In this document: one piece after another, positions 1-11,775 of the stretch
How positions within the stretch are numbered: the first letter of the stretch is position 1
Layout: every line of letters starts with the position of its first letter
DNA from: Cardinalis cardinalis
Taxonomy: Eukaryota; Chordata; Aves; Passeriformes; Cardinalidae
NCBI GenBank assembly: GCA_014549065.1
Contig: JACDOX010000001.1
Coordinates: forward strand, 4,889,481-4,953,480
Reading direction: 5' to 3'
DNA: 64,000 nt
Program-made: the position numbers and the translations under genes
Notes under the pieces: model-generated
Databases searched by the model: none
What the model was told of the DNA's origin: nothing
What the model saw: only the letters and a program-made list of their open reading frames with translations

Positions 1-3000
1 GCACTTTTCCTTATGTGTTGGCCCAACTTCAGTAACCTTTCAGAAACATCCTCCTCCTTTTCATATCCCTTGATATTCCCTCAAGTTCTAAATGACCAAT
101 ATTTTCTTAAAGTATAACATTTTTCTCTTTTTGCATTTATGAGATGAATTGGGAAACTTCCTGTACTATCCCTGGGAAACTGGACAACAAGCAGGACAGG
201 AACTCCTGCATTAACACAGCTTGTATTTAACATGCACTGGTGTGTCTGTTTCTGAGGGTGGGAGACAGAGAACTACTGGGAATAGCCAGGATTTCTCCCT
301 CTTGTAGGCAAGGCTGCTGAGAAAGCACAAACCAGCCACAGTGGTGAAGTCATGCAAATGCAATGCTACCAAAGGCCACAGGAATTGTGGAAAGATTTGT
401 GTAAATATCTCATGGATTCTTGTGCTCTAAGGTTTATGGAAACAAAAACCACAGTCACAGAGCCCATGCCACATTTGCTCGTCCCTTCCCCCTTCTGTTT
501 CTTCTCTACAGAAAGGTTGTAGAACAGTTTATGTGAAGCCAAGAAACTGATCTTTTTTTTTTCCTTTTGTGGTTATTAGTAATGTTTTTAAAAAAAGTGG
601 GAAAGATGGTAAGCATAAACAAAGTTCAGCAGGGTGCAAGGGGAAGGGTGGCTGATTTGTGAGTATCATGTGAACTTCTTTGCTGTAAGCATGCCTGGAA
701 AAATACATGCCACACTCATGTTTCCCAAGTCATTTCAGACAACAAAATGTCTCTATCACGCACCAACTGGATCCCCCTTTCCCTGCACCATTTCATTCAG
801 TAGATCATCCATGCAATTTGCTTACCCTCAAAGGGAAGACACTGCATGTTTACCTTTCTGCTTCATTTTTGAGGTTTTATCNTGCTGTCTTGAGAGGCTG
901 ACAGTACCTGAGTCTAGACAAAACCAGCCCTGTTTATTCATATCCTNGTGTCCATTCCTGTCTGTTTCTGACTGCACCAAGGACATTCTCCCCTTCTTCA
1001 GATGTTTTGTATCATTTCAGATAGTGGTATCGCATTAGAGAGGGACAGTCTACATGAGGGCTCTTATGAGTAAATAGCTCAGGGGAATAATGCACCTGCT
1101 GTTGGGGGATATATGGGTTGGTCCTACTGCTGCTGCTGGATGTAAACTCCTGGGAGCTGGTGACTGACTACACAACACTGTTAGGAGAGGGAGAGNGCTC
1201 TATCAGATGCCCTTTCTTTTTCAGATCTTGGCTTCTTGCAGTCCCATACTGACAAGAGCAAGGTCAGGAAAACCACAAAAGCTGGTTAAAAGTTATGTCC
1301 TTAGTCTGTTTAAATTAACCACCCCTTTTCGAGCNTGAGGGAGCTTTGCCTTCTTTTGGGTGGATCCACAAACCAGAGTGCAGGGAACATGTGAGCAAAG
1401 GACTCCAGCAGGGGCTGGAAGCTGTGAAGTTACTGAGAAAGGAAAAGAACAACTTGTATTGTCTCAGGGTAATAACCAGCCTGGCTGCTGGCACAAAGAC
1501 TGCTGTGACCCAAAGGCGATCATCTTTCTCATGTCACAAAAACCAAACCTTTGCTGCCTTCCCACAGTGCCACAGCACCCAGTGTGTGCCACCCTCCTGT
1601 CGCCTTCATGCATTGGGGTGCATTTTTCGTTTCCAAGAGGAGACTTTTACATGTAGGAAATTGGTCAGGATGAGCTGGTGTGGCAATGCCAGGCTGACTG
1701 CAATGGCCGTGCAGCTGGGCCTTCCTGGGCCTCTTGGAAGGACATTGGCTGTGGCTCTGACAGCCTGGGTGCTTCAGCAGGTGGCACTGTGAGTCCTGCT
1801 CACCCACTGTGGGGCTTTTCTGCTGCAAGAGGTATTTTTCTTTTGGATGAAGAATAAAGCTGAGGTTCTGACCGCTTGTGGTCTTTCAAAATGCCAAGGT
1901 ATTTTTCAAAATACAGGGGTGCTGGCCTAGGCATCCCAGCCAAACTGCAGCTTGGGTAGCATCCTGCCAGTTCAGAGCTACACCAGTGATTCCACTGGGA
2001 TGTGATTTATTTCTTCACTTCCTGTCCTAAAGGAACACCCACAAAGTTGTGAAAGTTGTGCACAGAGTACACAGAGTGCAAAGGAGGCTGCACTGATTGC
2101 TAGGTGANGGTTAGCTTAGTAATAGCTGGCATTTCTGGAGTGGCTCTTCAGAACAGAAGTGAGCAGGGAAGAAATAGCTAAGCAGCTCCTAGTCAAGGGT
2201 GTCGCTGATAGACAAATAAAAAAAGGGACAAAATGCTCCAACATGTCAGTTGTGAAACATTTATTAAGTTAACAAGCCTACAAGGACCAATAACACCATC
2301 CTCACTGTCTGTTCCTGCAGCCACTTATGGGCACAGGCTTTAGTCTTGCTTTAACAGAAGCATGAGGAAGTTGGTGCTAGTTATCCTGCTCTGGTCTTTT
2401 CCAAGCACCCAACTGGCAAAACTCAGTAGCGGTGATTTGTTTGCTTCTATCACTTGCTTCGGCTATGGGCTCAAAAGACAATTATTTGATTGTATTACAT
2501 AATCAGGGTTTTGTTTGGACAGACAATTTTATGTTCTAGATTCTAGTGGACAGCATCATCACCCTTTTTCTCATGAGTAAGTCCNTTGCTCACAGCACAA
2601 GATTTGGAAAGTTCCAGAGAGCACTTGCCCACCTGCTTCCAGATTCCCTCCAGCTTTTCTGTCCTCCTCCCTTCCGTGAGTGCTGCATGTGGGGTGCAGT
2701 GCTCCTGACCCTTGCGAAGTGCTGTTTGCTTATTTTATCTCTGAAAACAAAACAAATTTCTCTGTGTTTTGTTCTATTTCCTACATGATAGAATCTTTTG
2801 TTTTCACTTGCAACCTTTGCAGCTTCCAAGAATTTTTACTCCTTGTGCTTTGCTGAGATGTGTGGGGTTCAATAGTCTGCCACCAGGCTCTGGCCCAAGG
2901 TCGAGGATTCCCTCCTTTTCCTTCCCAGTATTGTCCTGCATCCTGCAAGGCCCTTCTCCTTACATTGCTGTGGCTGTCGTGACAAAGGGGACTGGCACCA

Positions 3001-4494
3001 GGCACACTCCTGCTGCCACGGTGACAGCTGCTGAGCACTCGCCAAGCTCTCATGACAATAGCATGACCTCAGATACTTTATTAAGAAAGTTTTTTTAACT
3101 TAAAAGGGAGGGTACACTTAAAAGCAGACAATAACACCTCGTCTCAATGCAGTGCATTGTTTTTGCAAGCCCAGGATAGAAATGCTTTAATATAATCTTA
3201 GCCTATTGTCTCCCAGCCTCCCTCCCCATTTTATGCACAGGTTCATCCACATCCATGGTGGACTCCAGTTCTCAGTAGCCTCTGTGTGACTCAAAGCATG
3301 CCAATAGATGTTANGGACCACTGGGCTCGGTATGATTCCAGGCACCATGTTGACCAGGCAATACTTTTAATGCTGCTGTGACACTGGTCACAGTGCTTCA
3401 CTTTCCCTGGGGTGATAATGGAGCAAAATTGGGTGATGGTGCTTTAGTTCCCACAACAAAGCCTCCATCCAGACCCAGGAGCAACACGGGTCTGTATGGA
3501 GCTGTGCTATGGACGGTGAGGGAGGCTGGGAGCTGTGCTGCTGCATGGAGCTTCTCTCCAATAGNGACATGGAAGGGGAGGATCCTGGTGGGCAAGAGCT
3601 TGTGTTGAGCTGTGCCTGAACTCTGCAGCTGGGATGGCTGTGGCAGAAAACCTTTGCCTGAAGCCACACAGAAAGTCTGAGAATGAGTAAATAGGCTTGG
3701 CAGAAGGAGGAAGTAGAGCTGGTCAGAAAAATTCTGACTAAACAAGTTTTCGTTGGAATTTACCGATTCATCAACATCAAAGCACTTTGTGGAGAGGGTC
3801 CAATTTTGACAAAGTTGTTTCCAAAACCAGGCAGGGCTTGAAAACTGCCTGCTAGGCACATTTTGGAAACCTGGCTAGTTTTATGCTGATTTATGCTGTC
3901 GGTTCCTTAGCAGTTCCAACAACTGGTTGTTAAGAAGTGTATCTTTCCAGGTGTAACTCTGAAGTGACTGTTTCCAAGCAGGCAACCCCGTGGTGGTCAG
4001 TGTCTGTGACCCTGTTCCTGCTGCTTGTAAAACCCCTGGCTCAGGGACATTGGCTCTGCAGAGTGCTATCAACTTTAATCAGACACTCCTTTCTATAAAA
4101 CAGAGAAATCAACTGACAGAAGAGTTGCTGCTTTCAAGTCTGGGACCTTTTAATTAGAATACTGAAACAAAATGTCTGCATTCCATTTTTATTTTATACA
4201 TGCTAAAATAACTCTGTTGATTTAAACAGAATTACTGCTCAGCTGAATTTGTGTAAATTGGAGAACTTCAATGAATTGCTACATAACCTTTGGAACAGAA
4301 TGAAACCTACAAAAACACCTAGATATTTATCCTTTCCAGTTGGAGTGAACAATTATTCTTTTGCTTCTTATGATGATACTGGTGTTAAAACTTAAAAACA
4401 AAGAGAGAAAGAAGAGGAATGAAAAAAAAAATATTGCTGGACCTGNTTCTTCTCACAGTGCAATTCCTCTTTTTTTATCCTTTGCAACTGGGTT

Positions 4495-4510
4495 TGTGTG
4501 TGTGTGTGTG
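4495..4510. repeat. (TG)8 microsatellite
   Basis: Eight uninterrupted TG dinucleotides are read directly from the sequence. It is short and flanked by unique DNA. Confidence 0.9.
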
Positions 4511-4654
4511 CAAGATGGGGAGACAGAGAGGAAGGGGTATTTCACATTTCACATGATATGTTTCGTTTGGGATTGTGATAGCTGGATTCATTGTGCATAA
4601 TCTATAAGGCTTTACAGAGCATTTTTTCAGCTTTTCTTCATGGAAGGAAAAACA

Positions 4655-4713
4655 GTGTTTTTTTTGTTTTGGGGGGTTTTTTGTTTGTTTGGTGTTTTTG
4701 TTTTTGTTTTTTC
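4655..4713. repeat. G/T-rich low-complexity tract
   Basis: The tract is made almost only of T and G, with runs of T separated by single G, a run of six G, and GTTT-type units. It is low-complexity DNA; no retroposon body is recognised beside it. Confidence 0.8.
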
Positions 4714-5222
4714 TACAGAGGACTTTTCCAGTGTCTAGTGTGAACATACAGTACTGGAGAAGCACAGAAATATGCCACTGCTTTCAGGCTTGCCCAGGTC
4801 CAGATGTGCATCCCAAGATGTGCTTTGGGGAAACATAAAGCAAACTGAAAGGAACAGGATTTTACTGAAACAAACAGGATTCTACAAAAAGAAACAGACC
4901 AATAAAATCTGTGCAGAGAACATTTTCTTTCATAGTACCTACAATTATGCAATTGTGCTAATGCACTGTACTTCAAATGTGCCTGTATTTTGCAGAAGAC
5001 TCTTTCCTTATTTTTTTTTCAATTGGACACAGGATAATCTTTTAAGCAATGTGTTTATTTTAGCTTTGTTTTTCCCACTCCCCAAGGTCTGCTAGGATTT
5101 CTCTCCTATCTTTTTTATGTGCCAATGACATTGCTTGCTACAAGGTCAGGATCAGGATTCATTGTGNGGAGCAACAGTGCTATAAGGGCTTGACATAAGA
5201 TCAGAAGTAGTACTACAGTGAA

Positions 5223-5250
5223 TAAAAAAAAAAAAAAGTAAAAAAAAAAA
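5223..5250. repeat. A-rich low-complexity tract
   Basis: Two long A runs are separated by a GT dinucleotide. No known retroposon sequence or polyadenylation context was recognised next to it. Confidence 0.8.
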
Positions 5251-7721
5251 GTTGCAAGGCTCATGGTGCCAAAAGATCTGGGTTTCCCATCCAGACACCA
5301 TCTGTGAAGCACTTGGGGACAGTGCCTAATGTCTGAGTCATCATGTTTGGCAGTCCTTTACCCAGTGGTCTGTTTCCCTGGGGGGAATATTCANTGGGGG
5401 AGAAGAGAAATGGTAGAAGGACGGAAGATAAACTGCCCTTTAGCCCCATGATTTATATTTGGTCAGAGTACCCCTGTTCTATTTTCTTTTACTTGGAATG
5501 TATCTTGGACATGTTTTTTCAATATGAGACAATCAGCTGGGCTCTCAGAGGAATGTCCCTGGAGACTCAAAACAGCCTCCCAGTAGGGTAATACGTTCAG
5601 CAGAATTCTAAGATGTATTCTCCAACATCTGCAGTCTATTTGTGCCTCCAGAATGTTTCCCATCAGCATTTGGGGAATCAAAAGGCACTTTGAGAGATGG
5701 TCACCAATTCTCTACACTGCATGATAAGTTGTAAAATGTTTACTTCTTTAAAATTCTACTGAGCTGGTGGTTGTTTCTTTTTTTTCTTTTTTTTTTTTTT
5801 AGGAAACTAACAACAGAAGGACATGAAAATACACTTTAAATTATTTTTTCATATGAATGGGTTCTGAATGTAGTAGTAACTTCCTGGGAAACAAGAAGGC
5901 TTAAGGAGTTATCATGAACAACGCAATCAATGTCTCTTCTGGGTTTGTGACAGAAAAAAGAACTTGTTCAGCTGCATATTAGAAGTAAGTAGACAATCAA
6001 ACTGAGAGTATTACATGTTGCATCTAATATGCCATGTCCTCATTTTCATTATTTCATTTGGTTTTAGTAACCCATGGAAAAAAAAAAAAAAAGGCAGATG
6101 CAGAAGTAGAAACCAGCTCCAGACAGGTAGCGAAAATAGTAGAGAACTACATAGAACATATTTCTTGTAGGAAGAAATTGAAAATATTAAGATTATTTAT
6201 GCAGGAAAGTAAATAGAACAAGAGAGTATACAGCATGTGTCACGCAAGGAATAATAGATAGTATGCAAAAAGCCAATTCAAACCTCCCTTTCAACCTTCT
6301 GAGTGATATAGGAATTAGGAATGTTCAGAGAGAAAAGGAAATATTAATTGACACAATGTGCAATCAATCTGTGGGCATCGATTTTGCAGGGTATCATTTG
6401 TACAAACAGCAGAAAGTTGCCTGAAAGACTGAGAAAAATATTGTACAAATATTAAATGAAAATGTCATCTAGGCAAGACAAAACCAAATCCATCTAGCTT
6501 TATTCAGGAAGGCACATAAAGATAGAAGAAAGATGAGCATATTGCCACAATGACAGGAGCACAAGGGAGTGAGTGTTCTTATGGCAGGGGGTCTCTCAGT
6601 CACCTGTCAGTATTCATGGGAAGCTGTCTTTATCCATGACACCAATTGCTATTTAAATTCGGTGACTGGGAGCACTTAATAATTAAGAAATTGATTCACT
6701 TCTTTCCAGTTGTTGCACTTCCTCATGAACTGTAAGATTTCATGTGGATGAGAGGNGGCATTTGTCCATGAAAGGGCAACAGTGAGGAATTGCAGGCTCT
6801 AGCATTGCTCTTATTGGCTGTGTGTGCAAGCTATCAAANTCAGTGGACCAGAAATAGGTATATTATGGCAATCTCCTATCACAAGGCAAATGGAGCAAGC
6901 TGTGGCACTGCACACGAAGCACATGAACCCACACCAAACAATAAAGAAAACATCTAAGGTTTGCTTTCATTCATCCTTTTTTTTTTTTTTTCCTGAGATC
7001 CTTTCTCTGTTTCTGTTCTGTGAAAGCCAAATAAAAGCAACAAATAAGCGAAAAATCCCTAAACAAACAGTTGGGGCTTTGACTTGCGAAACTGTATTTG
7101 CATGTTTGTTCTGAAGAGGTTCCCATAGCCCAGCTCTGACTTTTATCTATCCCCACAGGATGTACTCCTACACTTTTTCTTCCAGGGTCCCATGCTTCCT
7201 GTGGGTGTTCTCACAGCTGCCAATTCAGACAGCTCGAGTCTGGAATAGACTTTCCACAATCCTGAAGATTCTATTCTCTCACTGAGTCAAGTGATTCCAC
7301 ACAAAAATATGGCAGATGTTTAGCATCAGGAATCAAAACAGCATTTTCGCACCACACAGCACATTCTTCTCTTCCAGATACCTTTCATTTCCTCTCTACA
7401 GGATATGGAGCAATTTTCCTCTTTTGCTGCTGTTCATGTGAACTCAGGAATCTGTGAATTATACCAGGACATTTGAATTCCCATGTAATCTTTTCTGAGA
7501 GGTAATGGGACTTGGTTCACTGATGTCTCATGCTTCATTTTTTCCCTCCTAGAAGATAAGTACAGAGGTAATAACACTGGATTGCTTCTTGTCCTTGATT
7601 TTTCAACAAGACCTCCTGAATGTTATCTGTACTTCAGAGTAAGAGTAACCATGGGCCAGAATTACCTAAATTGGGTATTAATTGTTTCTNCAGAGGGGTC
7701 TGCAAGTTTTGGAGCTAAAGA

Positions 7722-7800
7722 GAGCCAGATTCNCTGATGCTGGTGATGAATATTCCTAATGACATTAAGGGGGATATTCCAACTGAGATTTCACCCACCT
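7722..7800. repeat. Possible ancient amniote palindromic repeat, copy A
   Basis: The segment opens with GCCAGATTC (7724-7732), the exact reverse complement of GAATCTGGC at 26892-26900 in another candidate copy. Its centre is a perfect palindrome, TAATG-A-CATTA (7757-7767), inside a looser one (GAATATTCC at 7748-7756 against GGATATTC at 7772-7779). The layout matches my memory of an old palindromic family, common in reptile and bird genomes, with matching ends and a CATTGACTTCAATG-like centre. Divergence is high, so the family assignment is tentative. Confidence 0.35.
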
Positions 7801-9084
7801 GTGGCCTTGGATTAGCCTNTGGTGTTTTCTTACAGTGATCTAGCTTCTTTTTATGAGGTCTCATGGAGCTGTGCATGTGGCCCTCTTCACCAGACTTTTC
7901 CCTGGCCCAGAGAAAGGCATGTGAGCATTGCGCTGAGCCCAGCTCACACCAGTCCCCACCTTGTCTCTGGAGTTCCTCAGTACTGTTCAGTGCAAAGTTG
8001 CTGTGATACTGCATTGCCCACTGGAAAATGTCTTAAGTATATGCATGTAGTTCAGGGTGAAACAACTTGGAAAAAGCTGTGCCTAGTAGTCCCCATTCCA
8101 AGCAGCAAAGAGGAATTAATTAATTTGCAGTCTGATTCTCTGTCACAGAGACCCTGGGCTTTCCACACATTCTGAGTTTAGCACTGTGACACACTGTGTT
8201 AAAGCTTTAGACATAAAAAAATGAACACATTGCCTAACAGAAGATAAAAGAACTGCATGGCTGTCACATAAATTATCTAAGCCAGTAATTAAATTACTTT
8301 CTTTGACCCCCATTCACTAAATTACTTCATCAAGAAATTGCAAGCTCTTTCTCTTCTCCTGATGAGTCTAAGACCAAAATAAATAGGAGGTACATTACAA
8401 AGTCTTCACTATGTGAAATGCTGTTACTAATCCTCATTTTTACAAAGAATTTTTACTATGCTGCCTGTGTTAAAGACAAATCTTTAAAGGAATCTTAAAA
8501 AGAAATTGTTTGGAAGTTGCAGAATTCATGCGGAATTATCCTTTTTTTTAGCGTAGTTCAGTGATTAGGATTATCTGAAAGTTTTTAAACTTGGCATTTT
8601 TAACAATGTAACATTCTCCCAGAAAAAAAATGCCTGCTCTCTCTGCAAATTTTCAATTTTGCTTTAGAAGATTTAATGTCTTCTGTAGACTATAGGATTT
8701 TNAAAGCTTTTCAGAAATATTTGGTCTTTTGCCCATTTTTGAAAAGGAGGAGATGGGACATTTTCAGACAGCTATGCAAAACAAGCCCAGTTTACACCAA
8801 ACCCTTAACATAAACATATCATGCATAAGCTTAGCAGCTGTATTGAAGTCAGCAGAGAGAGTGGAAAGGCTTTTGAACTCATATTTCCACACTGGACAGA
8901 TCTGCAGTGTTAGTACTGGTGGCGGATGAGGGATAGACAAGACCAAGCATACTTCTGAGGTTTGTAACTATGTCTTGTATGGCTTCCCCTCCGACATCTG
9001 GAGCTGGGGGAGAGGTGCTACACAAACCTGTATGACAGATTTCCTACCCAAGGCTTCCCATATGTGATGGGCAGCCTAAATAGT
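7801..9084. other. Noncoding DNA, nothing recognised
   Basis: There are no recognisable exons, RNA genes or repeats. Open frames are short and overlap on both strands. Several short A or T runs occur, none with a retroposon body. Confidence 0.6.
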
Positions 9085-9194
9085 CTTTGCTGGTTTAGTN
9101 GTNGACTTGGCAGTGCTGGGTTAATGGTTGGACTCAATGATCTTAAAGGTCATTTCNAATCTAAATGGTTCTAGGATTTTATGATTCTATTCTT
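9085..9194 (+). mobile_element. CR1 LINE, 3' end fragment
   Basis: The stretch matches the 3' terminus of avian CR1 non-LTR retrotransposons. It has TGGTTTAGT near 9091, CTGGGTTAATGGTTGGACT near 9116, GATCTTAAAGGTC near 9138, and ends ATGATTCTATTCT, a version of the short tandem tail CR1 uses instead of poly(A). Only about 110 bp remain, so it is a severely 5'-truncated copy, which is usual for CR1. Three N bases fall inside it. It has no coding capacity. Confidence 0.9.
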
Positions 9195-11118
9195 TGACCA
9201 TATAGAGAAGAATGACTACAGTTTTTATCAATCATACTAAAAAAAAGGGCAGCAGNGTTGCAGGAAGAAAATGTTCAGTGCTTGGCCTGAATCTTGCAGA
9301 GATCCCTGCATATTTTACCAGACACTTGCTGTGTTCTTTCAGGCTTCTCAGGAATGTCTCTAGCAGCAATACCATAGGCAGTGTGTCATCCAGTGTGAGC
9401 ATCCTGGAGGAAAATGCAGGTCCTGGTCTGTACAACTTCCTCCCCNTAGACGACTATTTCTTTGCTTCTTCTGCTCAAGGGTAAAAGAAGGACTGAGGGT
9501 CAGNATTACACTTCATTCTATAATTTTTTTTTTAGTCTGCAAGATTTCTAAGAAAGTTTTCACACTTTTGAAAATCCAATACACTAGAGATATAATAGTT
9601 CTACTCTGGTTTACTCTATTCACACACTATGCTTTTGTATTTCAGATTCTTATATGAGTCTGCTAGAGGCAGTAAGAGGAAAGGACCTTTCTCAGAGTCA
9701 GAGATTGCAGATGACCTCATGCTGAGGAGACAGGATGCAATGCACACAGCTTCTGGGGTACCCACAGGGCACCATGAGGAACTTGGCAGATTTCTGACAC
9801 TTCTGTTTTGATTTGCAATATAGAAGGTCTGTATTCCTGGAGTTTCCTGGCAAAATGAACATTTTAAAGCACATAATAATGCAGACATGTTCTGGACTCA
9901 GTAAAAATTAGGTGTGCACATTTCAAATCAGTTTTTCTTTCAATACAGACTTTCCAGGATAAGAAGACATGTAACTATATTCTTAAATTTTCACTATTCT
10001 CTACAAGATGATTCCTCAACAGTCAGTAGGCAGCAGAGTTTTCTCTTACTGACGGTGTAGCCACCTAAGTTGATTAATTGAATGTCCTTCATGAAAGTCA
10101 TCCATTTTAATACATATGTTGACAAAAATTATTCGCAATCCATTCTACATTGGGAATTAGTATAAAAGCAACTTCAGTCTTCTTTCTGATGTAAGTACAG
10201 CAATTGGATCTTTCCTTCACTTCTCTAAAGAAAGTCTGTAACTTGGTGACAAATTGGCACTTTAGCTAGCATTCATGACTCTTGCAAGTGGACATAAGGA
10301 TGACANTGGAACTTTATCTGGCCTAGACCANGCAGCAGTTACAATATGGTCTCGTTTTAGTAGATAGTGAAATTACAAATAGGTCCTTAGTAATAAACTG
10401 GTTATTTGCTGAACAGAAATGCTATACTGGCTGCTAATTACAGCCCTATGCTGGATATATTGCCAAGTACCTATTCTCAGTATTAGCCCAGAAGGCACTG
10501 GTTTCCAAAAGATAAAAGCTCTTCCAGTAAATTCAGTTGTGAGACTGGTGCCTGAGACTAATGGCACCAGACAGAAGCTTAAAAAAGCTGTGGTACCTCC
10601 TCCTTAATCATTTGGATGTCTTTTTCCTTAGATAAATTAGGGGTTATTGACTAACATACTTGGGAACACAAACTCTGTGAACTACTCCTTGAGTTTGAGT
10701 TGATCTATGCAGGGATCAGTCACGAACCAGCAAGGCAACGGCGTCATACATTTTACAAGATGGGAAAAAAGTAAATATTACTAAATAGCTATGATGCCAT
10801 GGAAAGGGCAAAAGGTTATGAAAATTATTGGCTTGAGGAAGGAGTCATGTATACAGAGGGATGGAAACACTTGGCTAATAAGTGTGTGGCATTCCATGGC
10901 TGTGATATCAGAATTCCCAATACCAGGCAACTTCCCTTTTCTGAAATCTTTAGTAAATGCCTAAATTTCCCACAGATAAAGAAGAAAACCAAATGGGAAA
11001 GATAACCCTCTGTAAGTCGGAAAAGTTTTTGTACTACAGAAGGGCACCACTATTCAGTATCGTGGACACAGCCTCCTCAGTGCAGTTTAATATTTTTAAG
11101 GACCCCAAAGAAGACCCC
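9195..11118. other. Noncoding DNA, nothing recognised
   Basis: Mainly AT-rich unique sequence between the CR1 tail and the probable LTR. No exon, RNA gene or repeat was recognised, and the open frames are short. Confidence 0.6.
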
Positions 11119-11775
11119 TGTGAAAAAAACAGGGCAGGAGACTTTTTCTCCTTTTAATGCCTTTATTAAAAGTGATCAGCTCAAGATTGGGCAGCTCGAC
11201 AGGTCTTCAGTCTCCNTCATCTCTCCCAGGGTGACTCAGAGNAGGAGAATACGCACAGCTTTGGCCACTAGGNGCAGAGCTGGGGGTCCAGCCCTCGTGG
11301 AAGCCTTTTGGGCACGACNCCGGTCTTGATCCCCGCACCCNCGCTCCCTCTCCGGGTCACGGTCCGAGAGGATTTTCGTGGTCAGGGTGAGGGGCTATGA
11401 AGGCCCCCAGCATCTCTNCAGGCCCAGCACTCTGCTCTTCATGTCCAGACATCACTCCAATTTCTTAACTCTATATTGGCTCGTTGTTTTGGGGGTCTTT
11501 TCAGTACGTTTGGAGTAGTAGCTTCTCATAGCATGCTGGTCTTGAAGTTATTTTGCATGCCTCCCCTCCTACTCTCATCTTTTCTCCTCACTGTCTGGGG
11601 AGGTCCCCTCCCTTTACTGTTTCGGGAGAAGATCCATTAACTTAGCTTTAGCCAGGGCCTTCACTGATACAAAAAAAGAACCATTTACCACAACGACTTG
11701 TAATTATCATAACAAACAGATAGCGCTTTAGCAGCAACAGTGGTCTCACTAGTTTTTGTAACTTTTTTTCTCACA
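11119..11775 (-). mobile_element. Probable solo LTR of an endogenous retrovirus
   Basis: On the minus strand the segment reads like a retroviral LTR. An AT-rich half (about 11460-11775) is followed by a GC-rich part (about 11195-11460), then AATAAA (complement of 11162-11167), a hairpin (AGGAGA 11136-11141 with TCTCCT 11147-11152), and an end in CA. The proposed ends are related inverted repeats: TGTGAAAAAAAC at 11119, and TGTGAGAAAAAAAGT when the other end is read in reverse. I see no target-site duplication at these ends, so the boundaries are uncertain. No gag, pol or env remains are recognised beside it. It could also be another GC-rich retroposon remnant. Confidence 0.45.
11162..11167 (-). 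promoter_or_regulatory. AATAAA polyadenylation hexamer of the probable LTR
   Basis: TTTATT on the plus strand gives AATAAA on the minus strand, 43 bp before the proposed LTR end. This is a usual place for the hexamer in a compact LTR and sets the orientation. Confidence 0.45.

Larger units (their letters stand above)
1..7721. other. Noncoding DNA, no gene recognised
   Basis: No open frame here carries a domain I recognise, and none has convincing exon structure. The longest frames, around 1346-1828, are open on both strands and in overlapping frames, which is chance behaviour in moderately GC-rich DNA. The stretch holds a (TG)8 run, a G/T-rich tract near 4655-4713 and an A-rich tract near 5223-5250, listed separately. 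An AATAAA near 1852 is discussed as a finding. The rest looks like ordinary unique intergenic or intronic bird DNA. Confidence 0.6.

Noticed and set aside
1346..1828. Frames of 148 and 98 codons (plus) and 99 codons (minus)
   Set aside because: They are open in three frames on both strands with no domain, and there is no convincing exon boundary.
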